64,000 nt of DNA from Phlebotomus papatasi (Eukaryota > Arthropoda > Insecta > Diptera > Psychodidae), in NCBI RefSeq assembly GCF_024763615.1, contig NC_077222.1, positions 82,026,001-82,090,000 of the forward strand, in the 5' to 3' direction. Below the pieces are notes generated by a model. The model was given only the letters and a program-made list of their open reading frames with translations, ran no database searches and was not told the origin of the DNA. This document shows, piece after piece, positions 36,690 through 49,402 of this stretch; position 1 is the stretch's first letter, and each line of letters opens with the position of its first letter. Made by a program: the position numbers and the translations under genes.

Positions 36690-38245
36690 ACTTATTGGAT
36701 CAGCAAATAGAGCATAGGAACGAAAGGAACTATGGTGTAACAGTCCATGGTTTAAACAACGCATTGATCGAATCGCGCCTAAATCTTGGAAATAAATTTG
36801 TTCAACTTACAATGTAATCCCAGGTTCATCTAATCAAATACTATACCACTTGTCCACAGCAAAACTTAATAAAGGGAGCACTAATCACGCATCTCCAAAT
36901 CTCCATTAAAATGCGACAGTTCTGGGCTGTTTATTAATGAACGGGCTAATTATTCCAAAAACGAGAATCAAACGAAAACGTTTATTTTCAGTTCAGAAAC
37001 GATTCATAACTACTTGAAACAGATTCATACTTATCCAAAATTCTAAAATCTTTCCAATGTACCTAAATTTTCACAAATCGGTTGAGAAATACGCTCAGTT
37101 CTATTTTTACTTCTAACCTTTAAAATTGTACTATATGATTTTCTTTTGGAGGCTTTCAGCATTAGTAGAATAGTGGCAGGACTAAGTGTCATGCCTCTTT
37201 TAATATCAATTTTAATAACTACATATGCACTGAGAGAAAGTTGAATGTTATAAAAACACGAAATGAGTGTGGTCCCAATGTAAATCTAACACTCGATTCA
37301 ACCAATCCTTAGATAAGGGTTAGGATTAGGGTTAGGAAGCCTCATCGTGTGGAAGAATGATTTAGGCTTGATTCAATCCTTAAAAAGTGTATTGTAGAAT
37401 CCCTTTGCGTAGAATTTTGTTTTTCCATGGTATGCGGGAGCGGGTCCGTCCCCCTACTGTTCATAAACTTTTCTTTAAACCTAGCACATAAGAATTATCT
37501 TCATCGACCGTGGTATAGATCGGATCGATGAAAACCATCATTAAATGCTATAATTAACGAAAAACTAACGAACAACGTGGGGTAGTCACCCTCGAAGGCT
37601 AAAATTACTGGCATTTATGATAAATGTGATCTATATGAATTTAAGTGAAAATTTACAATTAAAACAAAAAACAAATCAATTTTATGAATGTTTGTTTCAT
37701 TTATTTATTTTTTGATTATTTTCAATTTATTTTTTTTTTGGTTTTCTTATATATATTTATTTCTTTAATTTGCTTTTCTTTTTTGATATGTTATATTTTT
37801 TACTCTAGATTTTTAATATGGTGCTCGCATTTTTAAGAAACACTCAGGCACATATCTATTTGAAGTTTCATATGAAGTTTTTTAAACGAAAATCATCTAG
37901 ACTGAAGTATAATCGTAAATCGAAAACATTCCCTTTGATGACAATTTAGACGAAATTAAATTTTACTTGGAAACTGATGAACAATGAAGTCACGCACAGA
38001 CACTTTCTTCAGAGAAAAATCACGAGTGTTAATCCAACACTCAATAGGCAACTGTTTGTATGTGCACTTTAAGCCTAATAAATATGAGAAATGCAATACG
38101 TGTTTAAACAAGCCCTCTTGAAGCTTGTCATAACACTCTTTTAAAGAAATATGAATTTTGATTTAGGACTCATCGAAGGGTTTCAGTATAATATCAAATT
38201 TCACTCCGTGCGGAATTATTTCAATACTCATTTCTTTGAGGACCT
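36690..38245. other. AT-rich tract, no supported gene
   Basis: A CACTGAGAGAAAG tip near 37228 and ACTC-rich words near 38020 hint at eroded elements. A short TTAGGG-like run at 37317-37337 is too short to be telomeric. Confidence 0.4.
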
Positions 38246-38248
38246 TCA

Positions 38249-38359
38249 CTTATGGCCTCTACAGACTAAGGAAATTTATGTCCATATTTGACAGTTTAGA
38301 AGCGTAATCAATTTTCTTGATTATGGACATAAATTTCTCTACTATCTAGAGGCCATAAG
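38249..38359. mobile_element. GGCCTCTACA short MITE, copy 2
   Basis: CTTATGGCCTCTACAGACTA and TAGTAGAG-type TAGAGGCCATAAG ends are inverted, with GAAATTTATGTCCATA on both arms. 111 bp, non-coding. Confidence 0.8.
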
Positions 38360-38361
38360 GT

Positions 38362-40995
38362 CTCATTGATGAGACTGGCATTAAAAGTGGTACCACTGCC
38401 CTATTCCCCAACATATTAAAGATTAAAAAACAAAAACTATCCATCATAGTTTCTTTACGGGGGCCTGATCGACAATCACATATTCTGTACAGTATGTATT
38501 TCTGCATGAAATATAAAAGAATAAAATTATTATTTAAAAAATTGAAATATAGAGACCAAATCGTTAAGGTTAGATATCATTTTATTATATACATAATTAA
38601 GGTAAAACTATGTTATTAGGAATTTGATCTAATGCATGTCCATAACCTCAATTTTTCTTTTAACTCTTATTAACAAAATTATAATACACTATACAGAAAA
38701 GTGTGTGACTATTCTTTAGAAAATAACAAAATATCACTTCCGTTGTATTGCAGAAAATAGATGGGTGAACAAAAAGTCTCCAATTGCGTGACGAAATCAC
38801 AATAGGAGACCGAAAAGAGAGAATATATTCTCGGCAAATAGCATTTATTATTATTTTATGTATTTTGATTAGCCTAAATTGACAAAAATTGGAGCTCCTC
38901 ATTCATTTATGCAGATGTCACTTGTGAATCTAGAGAGTGTTTCTTAATAATCATTTAAATAAAAGGGAGAGAAGCGAGTTGATCGTGTCAATTCACTTCT
39001 TTTGAGCCTCTTCTCTACAACACACTCAATAAAGATACACAGCACAAGAGTGTTGCTTAGTTGACAGTGGCCAATAAAAAATAATTATTCAATCAAAATG
39101 TATTTACGAGCCTTAATTGATGGCGAGAAACTTGGAGAGTCTCCATAGAGTTTGATCGTCGTGTGATCTACCACAAGGGGAAACACCAAGATCACACATA
39201 TTCCACTTGTGTTCTGTTATTTTCTCCCTTCAATTGACTCAATTTCTTTCCCCCATTGCGATTTGACACTTTTCATGGTCAAATTGGAGGATCTTTTCGG
39301 TTTTTTTTCTCTCTAATCACTCACATCTTTTTTTGTTAGTTTGAAGGAAAGATCACGAAGATCCACACCAGAAAGATCGTTTTATTGGGAGCCGTAAATA
39401 TTCCATGAGTACGAAAGAGCAAGAGGAACGTTGTCCAAAGAAAACGAATTGAAAAAAATAGACCTGAAAATTGAGAAAGATGCCCAAAATAACGAGTCAG
39501 GTAGAAGAGAATAAAGGCCTCTCTGAAAATATAAGAGAAGATAAATCTCCTTTGGCCCTTCTACCATCTCATTTTTTGTCCCTCTTCTTCCTTTTTTTCC
39601 ATCACGATGGTGTTATTGTTGAGGGCTTTTAGAGCCAACGATCCTTTCACGTCTCACCCTTGGCCTTAGTTCACAAAGTACCAGTTTTGTGGAAAAAAAA
39701 TTGCTGGTGCCTTCGGGGGATGGAGAGAAACCAAGAAGATGCTACTCAATAGGAGGAGGTGGAAGCTAAAGAATAAACCATTTGTGGAAAAGATCTATCT
39801 CGATGGTAGGACCCTCAAAATTTATGCTGCACCATCACAAGGTGGTTCCTTCATTCTTGTTTTCGTAATAATATGTAGCTTTATAGCTGTATGTATGAAA
39901 AAAATACAGTTTGACACTTGAAATGTCAACTTGACATCTGTCATCTGTTACGATAAAAGTCTCCGAAAAGAAAAGTTACTAAAACCTGAAAGTAAAACCT
40001 CGAAAAAATTCTAAATTTCTATGTTACCCTCCGAAAATCTGTGTTCGCTTTGTGACTCTGGGGCAAGACAAAGAAGGACCAAATCTCAACTGAACGATCT
40101 CCAAAATAAACCTCTTCCTTTTTTTTTATTATTTTTGCTTCCTCTACCTCGTTCTCTTTTTTTTTCTCTGACTCTCTGTTGCCTTCGTTCTCGTATTTTA
40201 TGGTGATTTTTCATGAAAATTCACAATTGCCTGTTGCATTTGTAATGAGTATGTGTGTGAAACAAGGCACACAAAATGAATTTCTCATGGAAATCCCTTC
40301 AAAAAGAGAGGCTTTTCGAGTTACTGTGACGCACAATAGCGTGATGATCGCTAGCAATTTTCATTTAAATGAGTACTATTCTTTTTTTTCGCGAGAAAAA
40401 TCTGCTATTAAATTGCTGTAATGTCTCAAGCAATGAATAAATTAATTGCTGAGCAATTTTCCTTCTCATGTAAAGTCACGGAGATGTGGTTATGTTTGAA
40501 GCAAAATATCTCCCCAAAAAACAAAAATTAAAATAACGAAAACAAAGAGGAGTTTTCTATTTGCTAAAAATTGCTCACAATTTCCTTGTCAATGTGCCAT
40601 AAATACAGAGTTTGAAGTGGAATCGAAAATAGCCTCCGCAATATCTTAGCGATAAACTAGTGAACAGCGTTGCCCCTTCAATGATATATAGCCTCTATGT
40701 CATGTTTAACATTATCAGTTGCACGATAAGAATAATAAACCACTTTTTTCTCCTTGTTATGTAAAAAAATGTGAACCGTGAAGGAAAAAAAATTTTTGAG
40801 GAAAAGTGCCTGAGAAAATCCATGAAATATGAGGCATTTATAAATTTTTCATCTCACTGTATTTATTTTACACTCACGAAGTGTATCTAGTCATTAAGAA
40901 TCACGTACATAGATCACATTTTCTCTTAGTTCTCAGAGCACAGAAAAATATCATCTTTTAGTAGAAAAAAGATCATCAAACAGCAAAAGTAAATG
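38362..40995. other. Repeat-poor tract without supported gene
   Basis: Frames at 39382-39567, 39739-39921 and 40179-40421 lack domains and splice context. The tract resembles 24100-27000 and 58215-60650 in being poor in mobile elements. Confidence 0.4.
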
Positions 40996-40999
40996 GTTG

Positions 41000-41365
41000 T
41001 AGGGGAAACGGGGGTAGATATATGCGGGTAAGAGATACAGTTGTTAATTTATGGAAAATACGATGATCATAATTTTCATTTCTGTTATAGTCTAAATTAT
41101 TGTCTTTGAATAAAGAAGAAATTATTTACTTTTAACAAAGTGAAGTTATATTCTATATTCCACTGTCTTGTCATTGTAAGCGTAATCTTAGAACGGATTG
41201 TAACGTATAGGTTGAGTGAAAAATCATTGGATCAACATTATTATTCAATTCTACAGCACTTTAATTATTAATTATTTTCCTATCGCGTTTAAAAAGAGAA
41301 TTGTCTAAACTTTAAATTCGTTTGTCCGGATTTCCGTGTTGTCCAAAAATTCTTATTCTACCCTA
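41000..41365. mobile_element. Possible TAGGGGAAAC element
   Basis: The left tip TAGGGGAAACGGGGGTAG is clear. A candidate right tip TTCTACCCTA at 41356-41365 is a weak inverse. Boundaries are uncertain. Confidence 0.3.
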
Positions 41366-41566
41366 TTTTTCCTTAAGATTTTGTTCTTTATAGTTACAGA
41401 ATCATCTGATCATTATTATGAGATTATTAAGAATTAATTTGATCAAGTTCATTGAAGTAAAGGAAAATTACTTAGTCATAAAATATTAATTTTAAAATAA
41501 CGCATTGTTATTTTAAAATCCGATCCCATGAATCTGCAACCTGTATATAAAAATTCTAAAATTGTA

Positions 41567-41801
41567 TAGGGTGCGAGAATCGTGTGTTCGACAGGGAACC
41601 CCTATATTGACACTTTTGTCAAAATGTTGAAAATTATTTAATGTATCTAGTAAAATATAAGTAATATAACGTTTTTTCTGTAATATACCTTTTACTATAA
41701 ACAGAGATGTTCAAATTTCATATCCAAAATGGTACGGAGTAGGGTGTCAATTGGTGCTGACACGAGTTCTTAAAGTGTCAATAAACGTTTCTTCCACCCT
41801 A
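41567..41801. mobile_element. TAGGGT palindromic MITE, copy 2
   Basis: Same orientation and nearly the same length as 3728-3960, sharing GTTCGACAGGGAACCC and GTGTCAATTGGTGCTGACAC. Its ends are TAGGGTGCGAGAATCG and CTTCCACCCTA. Confidence 0.75.
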
Positions 41802-41804
41802 CAA

Positions 41805-42470
41805 CCGCTGTTTGGTATTTTTTCTAATCGATTTTAAAATCTAATGTTATTAAATTTTGAAATTTTTGTTTTGTTGTATTTTTGGCAAAATTTTATGTAT
41901 TTTTCATAATGCAACGATATTGTTAAAAGATTTTTGTAAATGCTTTTGATTCTGCATTTGTTTTTAATCATTTATAATTGAGTTCAGAGGGATCTCATGG
42001 GGGAATTGATCAGAACATTCTACTAGGACGATGAGAACTGTGGCGCAATTGTGGAAGTTATGAGTTCAAGTTCTTTTCGATGCAAAAACCTGAAGCACCT
42101 GAAGGAATATTTATACGTATATGTTGTAAACTAAACATATAAAATTGAAAAGTGAAATATATACAAAATGAGCAAAATAGCTTGGTACATAAAAAATAGT
42201 AATAATAATAATAATAATATTTGTGATTAGGGGGTTACCAGTAACATTCTGAAAAAGTTTTAGCCCAATCAAGGGTATGAAATTGTGTATTATAAAGATA
42301 AGATTATTTATAATCTCTCCTACTGCATATACTTACAGGGTTAACAAAGCCGATTTAATATCATGATTTTAAGTGTCAAGTTTTCACTCTAATTAATAAA
42401 ATCGGTTTTATTGCCAAAGAAACCTTTAAAATAAGATAGCTATTTTTGTATAAATAATTAAATCGTGTCC
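41805..42470. other. No gene; AAT microsatellite
   Basis: A trinucleotide AAT run lies at about 42198-42221. A B-box-like GAGTTCAAGTTCT near 42061 may be part of a degraded SINE, but no A box is convincing. Confidence 0.4.
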
Positions 42471-42471
42471 C

Positions 42472-42900
42472 GGTCAAAATCCTGTAAGCAAAAATTTCGA
42501 AAGTCAAAATCCGAACGCCAAAATCCCGAAAGCCAAAATCCCGAATGAGTGAAAATTGTGAATAGCGAAAATCTCGAATGGGCCAAAAACTCGAATGAGT
42601 CAAAATTCCGAAAAGATAAAGTCCTGAAAAGCCTGAAATCCCTTAATGGACCAATATTCTGAATGGCTCAAAATCTCGAAAAACTAAAATTTCGAAAGGG
42701 CCAAAATCTTGATAGCTAAAATCCTGAATGGGCTATGCTGAATGACTTGAAATCCCAAATGGGACAATATCCTGAATGAGTCAAAATTCCGAAACGGCTA
42801 AAGTCCTGAAAAGCCAAAATCCTGAAAAGACAAAATCCAAGAAGCTCACATTCCGGAAAGGCCAGAATTCTGAAAGACAAAATCCCGAATTCTTGAAAGT
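42472..42900. repeat. CCAAAATCCCGAA minisatellite
   Basis: More than 20 drifted units of 13-20 bp carry the core AAAATCCCGAA, often with ATGGGC or AAAGC linkers. Frames across it are incidental. Confidence 0.8.
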
Positions 42901-42902
42901 AT

Positions 42903-44360
42903 TATAGGGGAAACTGGGGCGGTTTGGCCACGTATAGTATTAGATAGTCGTATCTAACACTAGTTTGCCTTCGAAGGGATATTGAGGAAATCACTCATTA
43001 TGCTAAATACATATATACTTCCCTTACTATTCATTGAAATATTTATCAGCTTCATACAATTTTTTTTGTACAAATTATATGCAATGGAAAATTTCATTTG
43101 GTGGCTAATTCTACCCAGGTCTCCCCTAGCTACTTCCACAATTACACCCGCGCTTTCCGCAGCAAAGGAAAATTTTCTATGTTTTGGGAAATTATTCTAC
43201 ACATTATCCTCCGTATAATTTTCTCCATTTCAGTATTTTGGCTTTTCAGGATTTGGACGAGAACCGATTGAAATCGTAGCTTTTCTCGGATTTGAGGGCA
43301 AAAAATGTAAATCTACGTAACCAAATCCTTATCACCAAGAAGGGACTGTTTCTATCACAAATGGCACACCTAATTCCTTTTTATCCTTAAATGCTTAAAT
43401 ATAATAATACGAAATCACATTATAAACAGAAGGTGATACAGTAGGTATAGTAAACCCTGCCCCCATATCTTCTATATGGAAAAATTCAAAAGCCAATTAT
43501 AATGGCCAGATGAATGTGTGTGCTTGTGAAAAAGTGTGAAAATTTCGTAAAAACAAATTTCCCCAAATCAAATATGTCTAAAAATTAAGTTGAGTTTCAT
43601 CATGTTTTGAACTCACATTCACATTTTCAAATACGAATTGGAGAGATTATTTGCTTTTTAGCGTCTGAGTTGAAAACTGCAAAAATCTTTGTATATAGAG
43701 GGAAAAAAAATTGCGCGAGTTGATTTGCGTCACAACAACAAAATTATGATAATTGTACGAAGGAAGCAAAGGCAAAAAGTAATCACAAAGTGTCTCGTTT
43801 TTTTTTCTACTTGCCTCCATGAACTCAAATTGAAATTCTAGACCTCATTTTGTGTGTTTTATTTATTTTTTTGCCTTTTATTCCTACGCATTTCTTCCTA
43901 AATTTGTCTTCAATCGTGGTTTTTTCTATTACCTCATTTTCTTCTTCTTTTTCTCGCGGGGAAAAATCCAACAACTCTGGCGTTTCCCGAAGAAACAAGT
44001 CAGTCCAAGATGCTTAAAGAATATTCGTCTGTGTCAGAAGAGAAACCCCCAACTAATCAACGTCATTAGAGTTTGTGTAGACATTTTTTTACAGAATAAC
44101 TAAAAAGCTTAGAACATGCTGTATTACTTGTAATACTGCAGATAATTCATTTTTGTTTAGTGAAGAGTGAAGTATATATGTTTGTTAGAGTCTGAAGAGT
44201 CATTTAAAGTGCAAAACGTGTCAGTACGATATTTTGTTTATGCGTGACTTAAAGTATAATACACAAGTGTCGAGATATTCTCCACTATCTCAGGAAAGAA
44301 CTACTAATTATCCACGGACACTCAACAGATGTCTCCAACGAAACGTTTCAATTATAATAG
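42903..44360. other. AT-rich tract, no supported gene
   Basis: It opens with a TAGGGGAAACTGGGG tip at 42905 whose partner was not found. The following frames (42982-43218 and 43852-44103) look like chance readings. Confidence 0.35.
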
Positions 44361-44599
44361 TTACACAGTAAAAAATCGTGTAAAAAAAATAACATGTAAT
44401 TTCCAAATTACCACTAAAAAAATTGTAAATTTTCATTTTTACCACTGTTAAAATGGTAAACTTTGTGTAAAAAATAATTTATGTAAAAATTTTCAGCGTG
44501 TAATTCAAACATGTAATTTTTACCACTATTCAAGTGGAACAGTGTCACTTAAAAAGTGGTAAATATTCAACAACGTGTAAAATTTGGTGCATGTACTCA

Positions 44600-45660
44600 A
44601 AAACGTGTAAAATCGCCATTACAGTTTGACAGCTGCTGGAAGCATCCACCTCGGTGAGTATTTTCTTTAGTTTTTTGAGTTTTATAGCTTCTAATTTTGC
44701 AAAAAAGACCAAATCCCTCAAGAAAAAAGTGGAGTACTCCTGCTAGTGTGAATTTTCAAAGTTTTATGTGAGTGATTGTGGAAAAAATCCAGTGTTGAAA
44801 TTTACGTGGCGTCACTTTCAGTTGCATTCTATCTGTGCATATTTTGCCTCGGATTTCTGGTCCAAAGGGCAGTTTTCTGCCAGTGGTGGCCCCCACAATA
44901 ACCACCCCTTGTGATCAGCAGTCCTTCAGTCCAATCTTTAAGAAATACAGTGTGAAAATCTGCATATATTTCAACGGGTATTGAACATGTTACAACTTGT
45001 CACAATTCCACATTCTATTCCCGGAATAGACGATTTCCCTCAGTGTTTCTACCCCGTGGGGCCCTCCTGTACTCTTAGTAAATCTCAAATCCATCACTCA
45101 TTGATATTCCCAAGTTCCAGTGAAAGTTTGAAGCGTATTTTTTCCGCTATTCAACTTCTACGATTACAATTGTGTAGTTCCGGGAACGATATGCCTTAGT
45201 ACCCTGTTTATAGGGCATTTACTTCTGTGGGTGACTTTCATTTAATTAGGATTATTTTATATGTACAGAGGGAACTGGATCACGGAGATGGACAACCAGG
45301 TGAAATGAAAGTATGCTGATAGAACGACTAGAAGCTGGAATGCAGCAATTAGGAAGATGTGCATGGAGGAATATCTTACGAAGGAAGCAAGCAGCCCCCT
45401 AAGGTTAGTTTTTTTCTTATCATCTTCTTAATATTTTCACAATTGCGTCTATGTCGCTCCAGGACCTGCGAATCTTAAATTTCTATTTTCCGTCTAAAAA
45501 CTGAATGTTTTTTTTTCTAATTTACAGATAACTAAAATTGCATCCTCAAAAAAGAAATCCTTCCACATAAACGAGGCTTTTGATGCTGGACATGGATAAC
45601 CAATAAACGAAGAGGGAAAAATTGTGAAAATATTTTTTTTAGGAAAAATAAAATTATACG
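44600..45660 (+). pseudogene. Candidate spliced transcription unit inside TIR element
   Basis: In order: a donor TCG|GTGAGT at 44653/44654, an acceptor TGTACAG|AGG at 45268/45269, a 135 bp exon, a donor AAG|GTTAGT at 45403/45404, a pyrimidine-rich acceptor TTTACAG|ATA at 45527/45528 and AATAAA at 45647-45652. One frame of the middle exon gives TRSWNAAIRKMCMEEYLTKE, which is protein-like, but a TGA precedes it and a TAA follows the next junction. A 71-codon frame from an ATG at 44987 lies in the first intron. This looks like a captured or domesticated gene piece. I recognise no family, and splicing is inferred from motifs only. Confidence 0.4.
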
Positions 45661-45668
45661 CTAGAAAT

Positions 45669-45889
45669 TAGGGGGAGGTGGGGCTACTTTGAGCTGTGGG
45701 GCTACATTGTTATACGATTTTTTCGCATATTTCTAAATTAAACTGAGTTTTAACATGATGTAATTTGGAAAGACAATATAATTGTGCATCTAAATAAAAT
45801 AATTGTAAGAACCAGTTTCATTTAGAAATATGCGAAAAAGTCGTATAACAATCTAGCCCCACAGCTCAAAGTAGCCCCACCTCCCCCTA
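45669..45889. mobile_element. TAGGGGGAGGTGGGGC palindromic MITE
   Basis: TAGGGGGAGGTGGGGCTACT and its inverse end the element, and arms of about 70 bp are nearly perfect complements. It lies inside the 1.71 kb element, next to the poly(A) signal. Confidence 0.85.
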
Positions 45890-46079
45890 CACGTTTTTTA
45901 ATTTTACATGCTCCTTTTTACACATTTTTGAAAATTACATTCTGCAAATTACACGGAAAAACATTACACGCTGAAGATTACACGTTTTAAAAATTACACT
46001 TTTCCCAAAATTACCACTATAATAGAGATGTCAAAAATTACCTACTATTATAGTGGTACTTATTTTTTACTGTGTACCA

Positions 46080-46985
46080 ATCAATATCAATCCGCACTAA
46101 AATATATGCGGAATTTTTAAAGAACTCACAGGAAAATATCTAGTCAAGATACTTCAAATATTTAAATAAAGGTAGGAAAATCTATTGTTTGATCTATCTA
46201 ATAAAAAAATATATACATAGACAAATCCACGTAAATTCTTTAGATTTTTAACAAATGAGTATGAAACGTCTGGAGATATTGTTTTTTATTGGGGGTCATC
46301 GAAGATCGGAAGTCGATATCTCATACCGTTTAAGCTCCAGAACGGTGACAAGTTGAAAAAAGACGATTATATAACCGCTCTCTCTCTCTTTGAGTTCTAG
46401 CAGTAAAACAATTAAAAGAAAACATATCCGTTGCCATCTTAGTTTTATCTAAGTCCTAACATAGGTAATTAACTAATCTCCAGAGCAAAAGTTATATCAT
46501 AAGTTGTATGACATAATCCTGTCGTTCAGTAATAACCTTCCCGATTTGAGAGCTCTCTCCGGTTAAAGTTTTTTCTCTACCGATTCGAAGATATGTCAGA
46601 GGGAACTTATCTAAAAACCCGTTGGAAGTTCGAACGTTTAAATCCACAAGTTACACGAAAGGACATTTATTTTTATGAAACTACAATTCAAACGTTCTGC
46701 CATCCTGAAATTTCACAAAACTACACAAAAATTCACTTTTTGCAGCAAACGTTTGCACATTATTGTTGACATTGTTAACGATTCAAGCATTGAATTGTCA
46801 AGAATACCGAAATTCGAAATGGCAGAACAATCAACGCTAATGCGGTGAGTACGTGAACTTGCGCTTTAGGCTTCCGGTAGATTTTCGAATAGGTTTGGCT
46901 TGACTTTGGAGAGACTTTTTTTGTCTCTTCGAAAGGTTTTACTGAACGGAGCCAATAACAATCATTGTGTATAGATTTTTCAATA
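46080..46985. other. No supported feature
   Basis: AT-rich sequence; short CTCTCT run near 46379. No gene or bounded repeat. Confidence 0.4.
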
Positions 46986-46987
46986 CA

Positions 46988-47416
46988 TAGGGTAAGTGTG
47001 CCAAATTCCGGCCTGCTTGCAATTCCGACCACCTTTTGTGTTCCTCAAATTTTCACAAATTTTTAGTTTTTACATACTCTAGAAATTATACAACGCAAAA
47101 GAATAAGAAAAAATATCACTTCGACGAGCAAGATGATTTAAAAAAGGCATTGGAAGAGTTTCGGAAGAGCAAGGAACTATGAGAATGAAGGTGGCCGAAG
47201 TAGGCCACCAAAGCTATGTCTATATTTTTATTCATTTTAAAATGTATTAAGAATGATTTTAGAGCAAATAAAGACGGTAAACTGTCTACAAGATTCCAAG
47301 CAACACTCCTTTAGAAGAAGAAATAAAAAATCAATTTGTATTAAAAATATTACATTTCAAACTTGAGACTTTGGCGCTTGCATGCAACTTTGCCGAAATT
47401 TGGTACACTTACCCTA
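46988..47416. mobile_element. TAGGGTAAGTGTGCC MITE
   Basis: TAGGGTAAGTGTGCCAAATT and the inverted AATTTGGTACACTTACCCTA are TIRs of about 20 bp. A second GGCCTGCTTGC/GCTTGCATGC block lies inside. It belongs to the TAGGG-ended group. Non-coding. Confidence 0.8.
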
Positions 47417-47419
47417 TTC

Positions 47420-48835
47420 CTAAAATTTAAAAACAAAAATGAATTATTAAAATCTTAAAAACTGTTGAACTAGGTACAGCAAGACTACAAAATTCAATAT
47501 GAAGTACCATGGTATAAAGACTTTCAATTGAAATATACTTATGTTTGTTGCGATGGCATAAATTAATACTAGCAATATTAACTGAAAACACTTGTGATTT
47601 GAAGTGAAATACTTTATTGTAATCTATAATATCAAAATAGAGAACGCAAATTTTCTCAATGAGACCCATTTGATATAATTTAGGTGTTTTGGGGTGAGAG
47701 AGTTTTTCCACATTGTATTTTTCAGGTTCATCTTATCGTGCTAGAGCTAGACACAATAAATCTCGTTATCTGTTGATTTGGTGAGAGATCGCGAAAAATG
47801 AGAAATGTTGAAATGAAATAAAAGTTGATGAAATTGCGAAATAGTAAGCACAAAATCCTATATGGCGATATCAGATGAGTATGATTCCGGAATGAGGTGT
47901 TGAGTGACGCTTTTGTATTCGGCCCTCCCCCTACATGTTACCCATCCCTGGCATTGGAAGCTCTTTTATCTCTATCTCACTCTCTCGACTATTTTTCAAT
48001 TTTAAATTACTTCATTATAATATTATTTAAAGCAATTCTCTCACAGCAATTGTCCTTCAACCTTCCATCTCTCTCCTTTGTACAATCTACTAGAGAGAAG
48101 GTATTTCACAGTGGTAATCCAGAGGAGAGACACCGTATGAAAAATTATCTGTTTGCTTTTTCCGCTTCTTGGGATGGCGTTGAGGCTTATCGAAGACATT
48201 TCTGTGGAGATTTTCAAATATTGATAAGACTTTTTTTTTAGGCTTCTTTCTTGAAAATGGGCTTTTCCTTCATCAGCCATATTTTTTCGGACGCATGTTT
48301 TTCTTTTCTTCAACCAAAATTCACATGAAATGCATACAAAATTCTCTTCTTGCACCTCCTGCAGGGTTTTACAATTTTCAGACACATTTATGGTATTTTC
48401 TTTAGTATCTCACATTTTACACTAGGTACTATATTTATATGACCCTTGGTCATATTTCGAGGACTTTTCGGGCGCTTTCCATTAAAGCCATTAATTAGCA
48501 TCCACTTTTTAGGCATATTAAGGGCCTTACTGTTAAGATTTGAACGATAGGTTCTAATTAAGGACGGGGATTTTGCATAGATATCAGTGGGAGACGAATA
48601 AAATTGCCAAATGTACCTCCTATTTTGAATTCCTAATATTGTACATATGATTGCAATTACAAGGAAAATCGGAAAATATTGTCTAAGCAAAGTTCTCAAA
48701 AAATACCAACGAAAAATATATTCGATCGCTCAGAATAAGAAACGAATACCTCGCAGTAGGCAAATTTTACAGGAGAGCGATTGTAAGCTGAGATTTTACA
48801 TGCATAGTATAGAATTTTTGAGATTTAAAATCTCC
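47420..48835. other. AT-rich tract, no supported gene
   Basis: Overlapping frames on both strands near 47897-48385 and 48388-48699 show no domain. The minus-strand frame at 48388-48699 has a hydrophobic start (PIFLVIAIICTILGI) but nothing else to support it. Confidence 0.35.
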
Positions 48836-48836
48836 A

Positions 48837-49052
48837 TAGGAGAAACTTGGGCACCACCAAACACGGGGCAGCACCAAACACTGTGATTTTTTAATCAGAT
48901 ATTCGACTTCAGACGATAAGATTTATAGAAATTTATAGACATTATATGGATGCTTGTCTATTGAAGAAGTGGTTGAGATAGTCAAAGTAGTTTAGAAATA
49001 AAAATCAGTGTTTGATGCTACCCCGTGTTTGGTGGTGCCCCAGTTTCCCCTA
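48837..49052. mobile_element. TAGGAGAAACTTGGG palindromic MITE
   Basis: The left arm has AAACTTGGGCACCACCAAAC and the right arm its inverse up to CAGTTTCCCCTA, with the block ACCAAACACGGGG repeated inverted. TA lies at both edges. Confidence 0.8.
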
Positions 49053-49232
49053 ACTTTGAAAATAATTATCTTTCAAGTATAATATTCAGAGGGAAGGTAG
49101 AGAGTATAAAGGAGTATCCAAAAAGCGAATAAAATGTATTTTGTAAAAAATCGAGTTGTTCGACTTATATTCGGAATCGTCGCGTCGGTATGAAAAACTC
49201 ATATTAATTCTCGAACTCCACAGAGAGAACAC

Positions 49233-49362
49233 AATTTTTTCACCGCCCCCCTCCCCAATTTCCACGCCACAGAGACCACTTTTCAAAACATATCTTCGCG
49301 TTTCAAATGATTTCTGAGAAATCATGCCGCAGTGTTTGTCCGTTTATTCGTATGTCCGGCCG
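49233..49362 (+). repeat. Dispersed non-coding repeat J, partial
   Basis: It matches 32967-33105: a C-rich tract, ATCTTCGCGTTTCAAATGAT, TTTCTGAGAAATCATG and a GTCCG-rich run. It stops before the GGCCAAACGG block. Confidence 0.6.
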
Positions 49363-49402
49363 GTTATAAGTGAATCGGTTATGAACCGGTTCATAATCGA
49401 TA

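Larger units (their letters stand above)
44364..46074. mobile_element. CACAGTAAAAAAT TIR element of 1.71 kb
   Basis: The TIRs are CACAGTAAAAAATCG and the inverted TTATTTTTTACTGTG, with TA at 44362-44363 and 46075-46076. Subterminal zones are full of GTGTAAAA/TTTTACAC and TACCACT words. The interior has a different composition and contains an apparent exon-intron structure (next entry) and one nested MITE. Confidence 0.75.

Noticed and set aside
37317..37337. TTAGGG-like telomeric repeats
   Set aside because: Only about three imperfect units; dipterans generally lack simple telomeric repeats and the flanks are ordinary.
48388..48699. Minus-strand frame with a hydrophobic N-terminus
   Set aside because: A single hydrophobic stretch in AT-rich DNA is common by chance, and the remainder has no domain or conserved pattern.
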